64,000 bases of DNA from Klenkia taihuensis (GTDB lineage: Bacteria > Actinomycetota > Actinomycetes > Mycobacteriales > Geodermatophilaceae). Each line of letters starts with the position of its first letter. Within the stretch, counting starts at the first letter, position 1. Made by a program: the position numbers and the translations under genes. The DNA lies in NCBI RefSeq assembly GCF_900112525.1, contig NZ_FOMD01000001.1, forward strand, positions 310,001 to 374,000. Reading direction: 5' to 3'. Under the pieces are notes generated by a model that saw only the letters and a program-made list of their open reading frames with translations, did no database searches and was not told the origin of the DNA. This document shows, piece after piece, positions 50,156 through 58,808 of this stretch.

Positions 50156-51928
50156 GTGACCGGACCCGCCGACCCGTCCGACCCGATCGACCACACCACC
50201 CGGATCCCCCGCCGCGGCGGGCTGCCGCCGGTGCCCGGCGCCGCTCCCCCGCCCGTGCCCGGCCCGACCACCGGTGGCCGGCGCCGCGCCGAGGGCGGCA
50301 CCGACCCCGGGCTCGCCGCGCAGGCCCGGGCGGCGGCCGGGTTGCCGCCGATGCCCGTGGCCACGTCGGTCCCGGTGCACCCGCCCACCTCCGACGACGA
50401 CGAGACCGCCCGTGTGCGGGTGCCCGCGGAGCAGGACCGGTCCGTCCGCAGCTTCGGCCGGGCGGTCGGGCTCACCGTCCTCGGGGCCGTCGTCCCGGGT
50501 ACCGGCCTGCTGGCCGCCGGGTGGCGCCGCACCGGTGCCGCCGTCCTCGCCGTCTTCGTCCTGCTGCTCGGCGGCGCGGCCTGGCTGGCCACCGCCGGCC
50601 AGCGGACCGCCGTCCGGGCCGCCGTCGACCCCCAGGTCCTGCTCGGCGTGATGGTCGGCGTCGGGGTGCTGGCCGTGCTGTGGATCGCCGTGGTGGTCGC
50701 CGGCTACCGGCTGCTGCTCCCCCGGCGTGCGTCGCGCCTGCAGCACGGCGTCGGGGTGGTGCTGGTCGCGCTGCTGGTCGCCGCCGTCGCCGTCCCCGCG
50801 GTCACCGCCGTCCGGCTGGCCGGCGCGCAGCGCGGGCTGGTCGACACCGTCTTCGCCGACGGGCAGAGCGCGACCGTGCAGGAACCCGCCGACCCGGTGA
50901 ACCCCTTCGGGGACAAGGAGCGGGTCAACGTCCTGCTGCTCGGCGGCGACGGCGGCGAGGGCCGCGACGGCGTGCGCACCGACACGGTGATCGTGGCCAG
51001 CATCGACACCGACACCGGCGACACCACGCTGTTCAGCCTGCCGCGCAACCTCGAGGACCTGCCCTTCCCGGCCGGGACCCAGCTGGCCGAACTGTTCCCC
51101 GACGGGTTTGACGCCGGCTCGGAGAGCGAGAGCCTGCTCAACGCCGTCTACCGCAACGGCCCGGCCCTGTACCCCGACGCCCTCGGCGCCCCCACCGACA
51201 ACCCCGGGGCCGACTGGCTGAAGCTGGGCGTCGGCGAGGCCCTCGGCCTGCCCATCGACTACTACGTGCTGGTCAACCTCGACGGGTTCAGCCAGCTGGT
51301 CGACGCCCTGGGCGGCATCACGGTCAACGTCAACTACTACGTCCCGGTGGGCGGCATCCCCAACGCCCAGCTGCCCGACTCCTACATCGCCCCCGGTCCG
51401 GACCAGCAGATGGACGGCGCCACCGCGCTCGCCTTCGCCCGCGGCCGCATCGGGCTCACCGACTACCAGCGGATGGACCGGCAGCGCTGCGTGCTGGACG
51501 CGATCGTCGCCGAGGCCGACCCGGTCACCCTGCTCACCCGCTACCAGCAGCTCGCCGCCACCACGTCGGACATCGTGTCCACCGACATGCCGCAGTCGGT
51601 GCTCGACGACTTCGTCGACCTGGCCTTCCTGGTCAAGGACGCCGAGATCCGCAGCGTGGTCTTCGACGACACCGTGATCAGCCCGGCCTACCCGGACTAC
51701 GACCAGATCCGGGCGCTGGTGCAGCAGGCCATCGGGACCGCGCCGGCTACCAGCGCAGCGCCGTCGAGCTCGGCGTCGGCCGCGCCCACGACGGCGTCGT
51801 CCGCCCCGGCCCCGGGGACGCCGGCACCGGCCGCCGACCCCGCGACCGACGTCGCCGACGCCTGCGCCTACGACCCGGTCGCCGCGCAGGAGGCCATCGA
51901 CGCCGGGGAGCCCCCGACCCGCGGCTGA
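50156..51928 (+). CDS. LytR-CpsA-Psr (LCP) family protein
   Basis: A 590-residue membrane protein that probably attaches glycopolymers to peptidoglycan. The N-terminal 100 residues are Pro-rich and cytoplasmic; four hydrophobic segments follow (about 104-125, 130-150, 160-190, 202-222), more than the single helix of typical LCPs. The catalytic LCP domain begins RVNVLLLGGDGGEGRDGVRTD, with DTVIVASIDTDTG, FSLPRNLEDLPFPAG and ALAFARGR carrying the conserved Asp and Arg residues. A Ser/Ala/Pro-rich tail ends the protein. GTG 50156 is chosen because homologous sequence seems to begin near there; an in-frame GTG at 50054 is possible. Confidence 0.82.
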   Translation: MTGPADPSDPIDHTTRIPRRGGLPPVPGAAPPPVPGPTTGGRRRAEGGTDPGLAAQARAAAGLPPMPVATSVPVHPPTSDDDETARVRVPAEQDRSVRSFGRAVGLTVLGAVVPGTGLLAAGWRRTGAAVLAVFVLLLGGAAWLATAGQRTAVRAAVDPQVLLGVMVGVGVLAVLWIAVVVAGYRLLLPRRASRLQHGVGVVLVALLVAAVAVPAVTAVRLAGAQRGLVDTVFADGQSATVQEPADPVNPFGDKERVNVLLLGGDGGEGRDGVRTDTVIVASIDTDTGDTTLFSLPRNLEDLPFPAGTQLAELFPDGFDAGSESESLLNAVYRNGPALYPDALGAPTDNPGADWLKLGVGEALGLPIDYYVLVNLDGFSQLVDALGGITVNVNYYVPVGGIPNAQLPDSYIAPGPDQQMDGATALAFARGRIGLTDYQRMDRQRCVLDAIVAEADPVTLLTRYQQLAATTSDIVSTDMPQSVLDDFVDLAFLVKDAEIRSVVFDDTVISPAYPDYDQIRALVQQAIGTAPATSAAPSSSASAAPTTASSAPAPGTPAPAADPATDVADACAYDPVAAQEAIDAGEPPTRG

Positions 51929-51932
51929 CCGG

Positions 51933-52409
51933 TCAGGGCCGCTGCACTGCGGCCAGCACGACGGGGTCGGCGCAGCCGGCCGCGAACCCGGCGATGCGGC
52001 GGCGGATGTCCCGGCCGAGCACGACCTCGCCGACCCGCTCCACCAGCGGGGCCGCCCAGCGCGGACGGCAGCGGAAGACGTAGCGCCACACCGCCCGGGT
52101 GCCGCCGTCGCCGGCCGGGGTGAACCGCCAGCTGCCGGCGAAGACCTCGAAGAACCAGGGCCCCGCGGTCATCCGCATGCCCACGTGCGAGCCGGGCGCC
52201 CAGCTGACGTACTCGCTGACCATCCGCAGCCGGTGCCGGGAGGTGGTCGCGGTGCGCACACCCTTGCCGGGCGCGGGGGCGCCGTCGAGGAAGTGCTGCT
52301 CGTGCACGAAGGGGTCCCACCGGTAGCGGGTGGCACCGGTGGTCTGGGAGACGGCGAAGGCGACGTCCGGGGGGACCGGGACGACGACCTCCGCGGTCAC
52401 CTGGGCCAT
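51933..52409 (-). CDS. SRPBCC-family (START-like) protein
   Basis: A 158-residue protein of the polyketide-cyclase/START-like group: VTAEVVVPVPPDVAFAV strand and first helix, RWDPFVHEQHFLDGAPAPGKG, then the antiparallel strands VGMRMTAGPWFFEVF and WRFTPAGDGGTRAVWRY, and the long C-terminal helix. Such proteins bind hydrophobic ligands. Role here is unknown. Its stop lies four bases from the LCP gene stop and its start two bases from the EIIB gene stop. Confidence 0.83.
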   Translation of the reverse strand: MAQVTAEVVVPVPPDVAFAVSQTTGATRYRWDPFVHEQHFLDGAPAPGKGVRTATTSRHRLRMVSEYVSWAPGSHVGMRMTAGPWFFEVFAGSWRFTPAGDGGTRAVWRYVFRCRPRWAAPLVERVGEVVLGRDIRRRIAGFAAGCADPVVLAAVQRP

Positions 52410-52411
52410 GC

Positions 52412-52714
52412 TCAGCCGGAGATGGGCTCGCCCGCGCGGATGGCGGCCACCAGGTCGCGGACGGCGGGGTCGCCGACCACGGCGGTGTAGGCGATCACCG
52501 GGCGGTCGCCGGCGGCGGCGCGCACCCGGTCGGCCAGCTTGCCGTGGGTGAGGACGACGTCGGCGTCCTCGGGCAGGGCGTCCAGCGGGCTGTGCTCGAC
52601 CACGACGCCCCCGAGGTGCTTGCGCAGCTGGACGCTCATCAGCACGCTGCTGGCCATGCCGGCATCGCAGGCGATGACGAGCTTGCGGACGGCGGTTCCC
52701 TCGATGGTGGGCAT
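52412..52714 (-). CDS. Stand-alone PTS EIIB component (mannitol/lactose-type fold)
   Basis: A 100-residue protein with the PTS EIIB phosphocysteine loop KLVIACDAGMASSVLMS; Cys16 is the phospho-acceptor and the pattern C-D-A-G-M-x-S-S is that of mannitol EIIB. The rest of the small alpha/beta domain is complete. No EIIA, EIIC or PTS operon is adjacent, so it either works in trans with a remote permease or has a regulatory role. ATG 52714 begins the domain. Confidence 0.75.
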   Translation of the reverse strand: MPTIEGTAVRKLVIACDAGMASSVLMSVQLRKHLGGVVVEHSPLDALPEDADVVLTHGKLADRVRAAAGDRPVIAYTAVVGDPAVRDLVAAIRAGEPISG

Positions 52715-52791
52715 GGTGGAACAGGGCCTCTCGCTGGTGGGTGAGCTCTCATTCTCCCCTGTCGTCGGCAGGTGTGACGCTGTTCTCAACC

Positions 52792-52805
52792 GTGATCGCG
52801 GTCAC
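52792..52805. promoter_or_regulatory. CRP/GlxR-like binding site
   Basis: GTGATCGCGGTCAC fits GTGA-N6-TCAC with one mismatch to perfect symmetry. It lies 36 bases before the aldehyde dehydrogenase start and 78 bases from the divergent EIIB gene. Confidence 0.42.
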
Positions 52806-52840
52806 CCACCCTGCGGGTGAGGTTCTGGCAGGGTGCCGAC

Positions 52841-54394
52841 ATGACAGCGACGTCACTGCACGTGAAGCCCGGGACGGAGTGGGCCGCCGTCCTCGGCCGG
52901 TCCGCGGAGCGCGCGCCGGAGGCCTTCGGCGCCGACCGCCTGCACAACCTGGTCGACGGGTCCTGGCGCCCGATCGGCGACCCCGAGACCCTGGTCTCCC
53001 CCGTGGACGGCTCGAAGCTCATCGGGCTGCCCAAGGTGTCCGCCGGCGAGGCGCAGCACGCGGTGCTGGCCGCGGCGGCCGCCCACCGGGAGTGGGCGAC
53101 CACCCCCGTCGCCGAGCGGAAGGCCCGGGTGAGCGCCGCGGTCGACGCGATGGCCGACGCCCGCGACGACCTCGCGCTGCTGCTGGCCTGGGAGATCGGC
53201 AAGCCGTGGAAGCTGGCCTGCGCCGACGTCGACCGCGCCCTGGACGGCGTGCGCTGGTACGTCGAGGAGATCGACGGCATGCTCGGCGACCGCACCCCGC
53301 TGGACGGGCCGGTGTCCAACATCGCCAGCTGGAACTACCCGATGTCGGTGCTGGTGCACGCCGAGCTGGTGCAGCTGCTGGCCGGCAACGCCGTCGTCGC
53401 CAAGACCCCGTCCCAGGGCGGGGCGGCCTGCCTGACCCTGGCGCACGCGCTGATGGCCCGGGAGGGCCTGCCGGTCACCCTGCTGTCGGGCGGTGGCGCG
53501 GAGCTGTCCAGCGTGCTGGTCCGCTCCCCCGAGGTCGGTGCGCTGGCCTTCGTCGGCGGGCGCTCCAACGGCGGCAAGGTCGCCGCCGGCCTGCTGGACA
53601 CCGGCAAGCGGCACATGCTCGAGCAGGAGGGCCTCAACGCCTGGGGCATCTGGGAGTTCTCCGACTGGGACGGCCTCGCCGCGCACCTCAAGAAGGGCTT
53701 CGAGTACGGCAAGCAGCGCTGCACCGCCTACCCGCGCTACGTCGTGCAGCGCGAGCTGGTGGACCAGTTCCTGGCCACCTACCTGCCGGTCGTGCAGTCG
53801 CTGCGCTTCGGTCACCCGCTGGCCGTGGAGCACGACGACGACGAGCTGCCGGTGCTGGACTTCGGGCCGGTGATCAGCGCGGGCAAGGCAGCCGAGCTAC
53901 GCGACCGGGTCGCGGACAGCCTGCACCGCGGCGCCGTCCCGCTCTGGCGCGGGTCGCTGGCCGACGGCCGGTTCATCGCCGGCCAGGACACCTCGGCCTA
54001 CGTCGCCCCCGCCGCGCTGCTCTCCCCCGGCGGCGCCTCGGCGCTCATGCACTCCGAGCCCTTCGGCCCGGTCGACACGATCGTCGTGGTGGACAGCGAG
54101 GCCGAGCTGCTGGCCCAGATGAACGCCTCCAACGGGGCGCTCGTGGCCTCGCTGGCCTGCGACGACGAGGACAAGGCGCACCGGCTGGCCCGCGAGGTGC
54201 AGGCGTTCAAGGTCGGCATCAACAAGCCCCGCTCCCGCGGCGACCGTGCCGAGCCCTTCGGCGGCCGGGGCGCCTCCTGGCTGGGCTGCTTCGTGGGCGG
54301 CGAGCTGCTGGTGCAGGCGGTCACCCAGGGCCCGGAGGGCGAGCTGCTCTACGGCAACTTCCCGGAGCACTCCCGCTACCCCGCCTCGATCTGA
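52841..54394 (+). CDS. Divergent aldehyde dehydrogenase family protein
   Basis: A 517-residue member of the aldehyde dehydrogenase superfamily. ASWNYPMSVL is the cofactor/Asn motif and GKQRCTAYPRYVV carries the catalytic Cys. Two motifs are changed: the Lys-Pro-Ser of the cofactor pocket reads AKTPSQG, and the general-base region E-L-G-G-K reads LEQEGLNAWG, with the Glu kept but its surroundings unlike typical enzymes. The NAD phosphate region GGRSNGGKVAAG is also modified. It may act on an unusual aldehyde or acyl substrate. A CRP-like site lies before it. Terminates before a long inverted repeat. Confidence 0.8.
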   Translation: MTATSLHVKPGTEWAAVLGRSAERAPEAFGADRLHNLVDGSWRPIGDPETLVSPVDGSKLIGLPKVSAGEAQHAVLAAAAAHREWATTPVAERKARVSAAVDAMADARDDLALLLAWEIGKPWKLACADVDRALDGVRWYVEEIDGMLGDRTPLDGPVSNIASWNYPMSVLVHAELVQLLAGNAVVAKTPSQGGAACLTLAHALMAREGLPVTLLSGGGAELSSVLVRSPEVGALAFVGGRSNGGKVAAGLLDTGKRHMLEQEGLNAWGIWEFSDWDGLAAHLKKGFEYGKQRCTAYPRYVVQRELVDQFLATYLPVVQSLRFGHPLAVEHDDDELPVLDFGPVISAGKAAELRDRVADSLHRGAVPLWRGSLADGRFIAGQDTSAYVAPAALLSPGGASALMHSEPFGPVDTIVVVDSEAELLAQMNASNGALVASLACDDEDKAHRLAREVQAFKVGINKPRSRGDRAEPFGGRGASWLGCFVGGELLVQAVTQGPEGELLYGNFPEHSRYPASI

Positions 54395-54400
54395 GGGTCC

Positions 54401-54492
54401 AGCGTCGATCAGGGAGGTTGATCGACGTCCGTCCTCCCGCACCAGATCTGGTGAAGGGGGACGGACGTCGATCAACTCCCCTGATCAACGCT
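54401..54492. repeat. Long inverted repeat (cruciform) between convergent genes
   Basis: Arms of 34 bases (54401-54434 and 54459-54492; core GTTGATCGACGTCCGTCC) match with three mismatches, and the centre holds another perfect palindrome, CACCAGATCTGGTG (54440-54453). It fills nearly the whole 112-base gap between the aldehyde dehydrogenase and xylB stops. It can serve as a bidirectional terminator; its structure also resembles small mobile or REP-like elements. Confidence 0.75.
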
Positions 54493-54506
54493 GAGCGCAG
54501 CGGGGG

Positions 54507-55892
54507 TCAGCGGTCGGTGCGGGGCCGGACCTCGGCGTAGCGCTCGCGCACCGTCGGCGTCGGGTCGGCCTCCAGCGTCCGGGTGGCCGACCCGGCCCAG
54601 CCCGACAGCGCGCCGGTGAGCACCCAGGCGGCCTGCCGGGCCGCGCCGTCGGCCACCGCCTCGCCGGGCGCGGGGACGACGACCGGCCGGCCGAGCACCG
54701 CGGGGGCGATCTGCTGCACCGCCGCCGACCGCGCTCCCCCGCCGACCAGCAGCACCCGCTCCACCGACGCGCCCTGCGCCACCAGCGCGTCGATGCCGTC
54801 GGCCAGCCCGCACAGCAGGCCCTCGACGGCGGCGCGCGCCCAGTGCGCCGGGGTGGAGGTGCGCAGCGTCAGCCCGTGCACCGAGCCGGTGGCGCGCGGC
54901 AGGTCCGGCGTCCGCTCGCCCTCCAGGTAGGGCACCAGCACCAGGCCGTCGGCGCCGGCGGGTGCGCTGAGCGCGAGCTCGGCCAGCTCGTCCAGGGACA
55001 CCCGGAGCATGGCTGCGGCGGCGTCCAGCACCCGCGCGGCGTTCAGCGTGCAGACCAGCGGCAGGTGCCGGCCGGTGGCGTCGGCGAACCCGGCCACGGT
55101 GCCGGTGGGGTCGGCGGCCGGGACGTCGGACACCGCCGTCACCACGCCCGACGTGCCGATCGAGACGACGACGTCGCCCGGGCCGGCGCCCAGCCCGAGG
55201 GCGGCGGCCGCGTTGTCCCCGGCGCCCGGGCCGAGGACGACGTCGCGGTGCCGGCCCACCGCCTTGGCCGGGCCGGCGACCCGCGGGACGGCGGGGGAGC
55301 GGCCGCGCAGCGCCAGCTCCAGCAGGTCCCGGCGGTACTCCCCGGTGCGCGCGGACCAGTAGGCGGTGCCGCTGGCGTCGGACCGGTCCGTCACCAGGGT
55401 GTCCAGGCCCTGCGCGCCGGACAACCGCCAGGTCAGCCAGTCGTGCGGCAGGCACACCGCGGCGGTGCGGTCGGCGTTGCCGGGCTCGGCGTCGGCCAGC
55501 CAGCGCAGCTTGGCGCCGGTGAAGGAGGCGACGGGGACGACGCCCACCGCGTCGGCCCAGGCCTGCCCGCCGCCCAGCTCGGCCACCAGGTCGGCGGCGG
55601 CGTCGGCGGAGCGGGTGTCGTTCCACAGCAGCGCCGGGCGGACCACCTCACCGGCGTCGTCCAGGCAGACCATGCCGTGCTGCTGGCCGCCCACCGACAG
55701 GGCGGCGACGTCGTCGAGACCGCCGGCGGCGGCCACCGCCTCGGTGAGCGCGGCCTCCCAGGCGTCGGGGTGCACCTCGGTGCCCTCGGGGTGCCGCGCC
55801 CGGCCCTCGCGCACCAGGTCGCCGCTCTCGGCGTCGCGGACGACGACCTTGCAGGACTGGGTCGAGCTGTCCACGCCGGCGACGAGCGGCAC
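54507..55892 (-). CDS. xylB: Xylulokinase
   Basis: A 461-residue FGGY-family kinase phosphorylating D-xylulose with [18 protein letters not shown] is the phosphate-binding start, GGQQHGMV the sugar region, and Asp226 in [11 protein letters not shown] the catalytic base; the ATP part has [10 protein letters not shown]. The GTG start is preceded by a perfect AGGAGG. It is divergent from the ROK regulator and xylose isomerase genes, the standard actinobacterial xylose gene layout. Together XylA and XylB lead xylose into the pentose phosphate pathway. Confidence 0.93.
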   Translation of the reverse strand: MPLVAGVDSSTQSCKVVVRDAESGDLVREGRARHPEGTEVHPDAWEAALTEAVAAAGGLDDVAALSVGGQQHGMVCLDDAGEVVRPALLWNDTRSADAAADLVAELGGGQAWADAVGVVPVASFTGAKLRWLADAEPGNADRTAAVCLPHDWLTWRLSGAQGLDTLVTDRSDASGTAYWSARTGEYRRDLLELALRGRSPAVPRVAGPAKAVGRHRDVVLGPGAGDNAAAALGLGAGPGDVVVSIGTSGVVTAVSDVPAADPTGTVAGFADATGRHLPLVCTLNAARVLDAAAAMLRVSLDELAELALSAPAGADGLVLVPYLEGERTPDLPRATGSVHGLTLRTSTPAHWARAAVEGLLCGLADGIDALVAQGASVERVLLVGGGARSAAVQQIAPAVLGRPVVVPAPGEAVADGAARQAAWVLTGALSGWAGSATRTLEADPTPTVRERYAEVRPRTDR

Positions 55893-55963
55893 GAGGGACC
55901 TCCTGTTGACGCGGTGATGTGGCGCAGACAATAGTGCAGGGACCGAACGAATGGGAGTGGCCG
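55893..55963. promoter_or_regulatory. xylB/xylR-xylA divergent promoter region
   Basis: Only 71 bases separate the two divergent starts. TTGACG at 55906-55911 and ACAATA at 55928-55933 (16-base spacing) make a plausible promoter towards the regulator and xylA. The ROK repressor should bind here, but no long symmetric operator is obvious. Confidence 0.5.
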
Positions 55964-57145
55964 GTGCAGTCGCAGGGACAGGTGCGCAGTGCGAACCTCG
56001 CCGCGGCCCTGGCCTGCCTGCGCGACGGCGGCCCGCGCAGCCGCGCCCGGCTGGCCGCCGACACCGGGCTGACCAAGGCCACCGTGTCCAGCCTGGTCGC
56101 CGAGCTGGTCGAGCGCGGGCTGGTGGCCGAGGGCGCCGTGCACCGCCCGGGCTCGGTCGGCCGGCCGGGCACCCTGGTGGAGCTCGACGGCCGCGGGGTC
56201 TGCGGCATCGGCGTCGAGGTCAACGTCGACTACCTGGCCGTCCTCGCCCTCGACCTGGGCGGCGCGGTGCGGTGGGAGTCCCGGCTGGCCCTCGACGTCC
56301 CGGGTCTACGCCCGGTCGAGGTGCTGGCCCGGGCGTCGGCGATGGTGGCCGAGGCCCGCGCGGGCGGGGCCGCGGGCGCCGTCGGGATCACCGTCGCCGT
56401 GCCGGGCGGGGTGCAGGGCTCCGTCGTCCGCACCGCCCCCAACCTGCCCGGCTGGGTCGGGACGGACGTCGCGGCCGGCCTCGCCGACCTCGGCCTGCCG
56501 GTCACCGTGGGCAACGACGCCGACCTGTCGGCGCTTGCCGAGGTCTCGGCCGGCCCGCACGCCGGCGTGCCCGACCTGGTCTACCTGACCGGTGAGGTCG
56601 GCGTCGGCGGGGGAGTGGTCACCGGCGGGCAGCTGCTGCGCGGCAGCACCGGCCTCGGCGGCGAGGTCGGCCACCTCGCGCTCACCCCCGGCGACGCGCC
56701 CTGCGGCTGCGGCCGGCGCGGTTGCTGGGAGACCGTCGTCGGCCTGGGCGCGCTGCTGCGCGCCGCCGCCGACCCCGACGACCCGCTGCGCGACCCCGGC
56801 CGCGATCTCGAGGACCGGCTGGCCGACCTGCTCGCCCGCGCCCGCGACGGCGACGCCCGCACGCTGGAGGCGCTGACCGGCATCGGCACCGGGCTCGGCG
56901 TCGGCGCCGCCGTCCTGGTCGCGCTCTTCGACCCCGCCGTCGTCGTCCTGGGCGGGTACTTCGCCGTGGTCGGCGAGTTCCTGCTCGACCCGCTGCGGAC
57001 CGCCCTGGCCCAGCGGGTCGACGCCGCCGACCGGGTGGCCCTGTCCACCCTCGGCTTCACCGCAGCCGTCCGGGGCGGCGCGCACGTCGCGCTGCAACCG
57101 GTGTTCACCGATCCGACCACAGTGCCGCTGGAGGCCTCCGCATGA
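55964..57145 (+). CDS. ROK-family xylose repressor (XylR-like)
   Basis: A 393-residue repressor. The N-terminal winged helix ([20 protein letters not shown], residues 26-45) binds DNA; the sugar-binding ROK domain has GIGVEVN and [11 protein letters not shown], and the zinc site is His237, Cys247, Cys249, Cys254 (GHLALTPG ... [10 protein letters not shown]). GTG 55964 is chosen because of GGGAG upstream; an earlier GTG at 55919 lies in the promoter. Its stop overlaps xylA as ATGA. It probably represses xylA and xylB until xylose is present. Confidence 0.9.
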   Translation: MQSQGQVRSANLAAALACLRDGGPRSRARLAADTGLTKATVSSLVAELVERGLVAEGAVHRPGSVGRPGTLVELDGRGVCGIGVEVNVDYLAVLALDLGGAVRWESRLALDVPGLRPVEVLARASAMVAEARAGGAAGAVGITVAVPGGVQGSVVRTAPNLPGWVGTDVAAGLADLGLPVTVGNDADLSALAEVSAGPHAGVPDLVYLTGEVGVGGGVVTGGQLLRGSTGLGGEVGHLALTPGDAPCGCGRRGCWETVVGLGALLRAAADPDDPLRDPGRDLEDRLADLLARARDGDARTLEALTGIGTGLGVGAAVLVALFDPAVVVLGGYFAVVGEFLLDPLRTALAQRVDAADRVALSTLGFTAAVRGGAHVALQPVFTDPTTVPLEASA

Positions 57146-58287
57146 CCCGCACCCCCACCCCAGCCGACCGCTTCTCCTTCGGTCTGTGGACCGTCGGCTG
57201 GCAGGGCGTCGACGTCTTCGGCGGCGCCGTCCGCGAGCCGATGGACCCGGTCGAGGCCGTGCACAAGCTGGCCGAGCTCGGCGCCGCCGCCGTCACCTTC
57301 CACGACGACGACCTGGTGCCCGACGACGCCACCCGCGACGCCACCCTGGCCCGGTTCAGGGACGCCCTGACCGAGACCGGCATGGGTGTGGAGATGGCCA
57401 CCACCAACCTGTTCGGCGCCGCGGTGTTCAAGGACGGCGCGTTCACCGCCAACGACCGCGACGTCCGCCGGTACGCCCTGGCCAAGGCCGCCCGCAACAT
57501 CGACCTGGCCGCCGAGCTGGGCGCCACCACCTACGTGTTCTGGGGTGGCCGGGAGGGCGCGGAGTCCGGTGCCGCCAAGGACATCGGCGCGGCGCTGGAG
57601 CGCTACAAGGAGGGCATGGACACCCTCTGCGCCTACGTGAAGGAGCAGGGCTACGACCTGCGGTTCGCCATCGAGCCCAAGCCGAACGAGCCCCGCGGGG
57701 ACATCCTGTTGCCCACGATCGGCCACGCCCTGGCGCTGATCAGCGAGCTGGAGCACTCCGAGATGGTCGGCCTGAACCCCGAGGTCGGGCACGAGGAGAT
57801 GGCCGGGCTGAACTTCGCCGCGGGCATCGCCCAGGCGCTGTGGCACGGCAAGCTCTTCCACGTCGACCTCAACGGCCAGCACGGTCCCCGCTACGACCAG
57901 GACCTGCGCTTCGGCGCCGGCAACCTGCGCGGGGCGTTCTGGACCGTCGACACCCTGGAGACCATGGGCTACGACGGCTACCTGCACTTCGACTACAAGC
58001 CCCCGCGCACCGAGGACGTCGAAGGCGTGTGGGAGTCCGCGCGGGCGTGCATGGCCAACTACCTGGTGCTCAAGGAGAAGGCCGCCGCGTTCCGGGCCGA
58101 CCCCGAGGTGCAGGAGGCGCTGGCCACCTCCCGCGTCGCCGAGCTGTCCCAGCCGACGATCGGCGCGGGGGAGACCCTGGCCGACGTCCGCGCCGAGTCC
58201 TTCGACGTCGAGGCGCTGGCGGCCCGGGGCTGCGCGTTCGAGCGGCTGGACCAGCTGGCCATGGACCACCTGCTCGGCGTCCGCTGA
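57142..58287 (+). CDS. xylA: Xylose isomerase
   Basis: A 381-residue class I xylose isomerase converting D-xylose to D-xylulose. Catalytic His54 and Asp57 (FHDDDLVP), metal ligands Glu178, Glu214, Asp242, Asp252 and Asp254 (HVDLNGQHG ... YDQDLRFG), Lys180 and His217 are all present, at the positions of the Streptomyces enzyme shifted by three. Start overlaps the ROK regulator stop. No xylose transporter gene is present in this window. Confidence 0.95.
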   Translation: MTRTPTPADRFSFGLWTVGWQGVDVFGGAVREPMDPVEAVHKLAELGAAAVTFHDDDLVPDDATRDATLARFRDALTETGMGVEMATTNLFGAAVFKDGAFTANDRDVRRYALAKAARNIDLAAELGATTYVFWGGREGAESGAAKDIGAALERYKEGMDTLCAYVKEQGYDLRFAIEPKPNEPRGDILLPTIGHALALISELEHSEMVGLNPEVGHEEMAGLNFAAGIAQALWHGKLFHVDLNGQHGPRYDQDLRFGAGNLRGAFWTVDTLETMGYDGYLHFDYKPPRTEDVEGVWESARACMANYLVLKEKAAAFRADPEVQEALATSRVAELSQPTIGAGETLADVRAESFDVEALAARGCAFERLDQLAMDHLLGVR

Positions 58288-58319
58288 CCGGTCGGGTGCG
58301 GGGCTCCTAGGCTGCAGGC

Positions 58320-58520
58320 ATGGCCGAGCCCCGCACCCGCAACGCCCGCCGCGAACGCCTGGTGGGGTTGCTCCTGCTCGGCATCGCGGTGGTGCTGCTG
58401 TTCTCCAGCCCCACCTGGTTCACCCGCGACCAGACCGCCGTGGCGGTCGCCCAGATCGTGGTCGCCCTGCTGCTGGCCGGGGTGGGCGGCTTCCTGGTCA
58501 AGCGCGCCCAGACCCCGTAA
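58320..58520 (+). CDS. Small two-helix membrane protein
   Basis: A 66-residue protein with a basic start and two hydrophobic segments (residues about 14-29 and 41-60, GLLLLGIAVVLLF and AQIVVALLLAGVGGFLV). No family is recognised. It has a clear ATG 32 bases after xylA, but its link to xylose use is not supported by anything else. Confidence 0.6.
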   Translation: MAEPRTRNARRERLVGLLLLGIAVVLLFSSPTWFTRDQTAVAVAQIVVALLLAGVGGFLVKRAQTP

Positions 58521-58600
58521 GCAGCGTTTACGCCGAGGTGTGACGGGAACCACCTGCGCCGACGGGGGCGTCGGGCCCCCGCGGCGACGGGAGGCTCGGC

Positions 58601-58804
58601 GTGGAGCTGGCGAAGCAGGACCTGGTGCAGATGCTGCACGGGCAGGGCGACAACGACACCGCCGACGCTCTGGCCGCGGCCGACCTGCCGGACACGATCG
58701 ACACCGCGCGGGACGCCGATGCCCTGACCGCCGTGGGCCTGGACCAGGCGACCCTGCAGGGCCACATCGCCGCCGGGGCCATCGGCGGCAACATGACCAT
58801 GTGA
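58601..58804 (+). CDS. Small soluble protein of unknown function
   Basis: A 67-residue acidic protein (LAKQDLVQMLHGQGDNDTADALAAADLPDTID in part), mostly helical, with GTG start; GGGAGG is upstream. Similar small proteins are common in actinobacteria, but I know no function. Its stop is four bases from the convergent acyl-CoA dehydrogenase stop. Confidence 0.55.
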   Translation: MELAKQDLVQMLHGQGDNDTADALAAADLPDTIDTARDADALTAVGLDQATLQGHIAAGAIGGNMTM

Positions 58805-58808
58805 GCGC

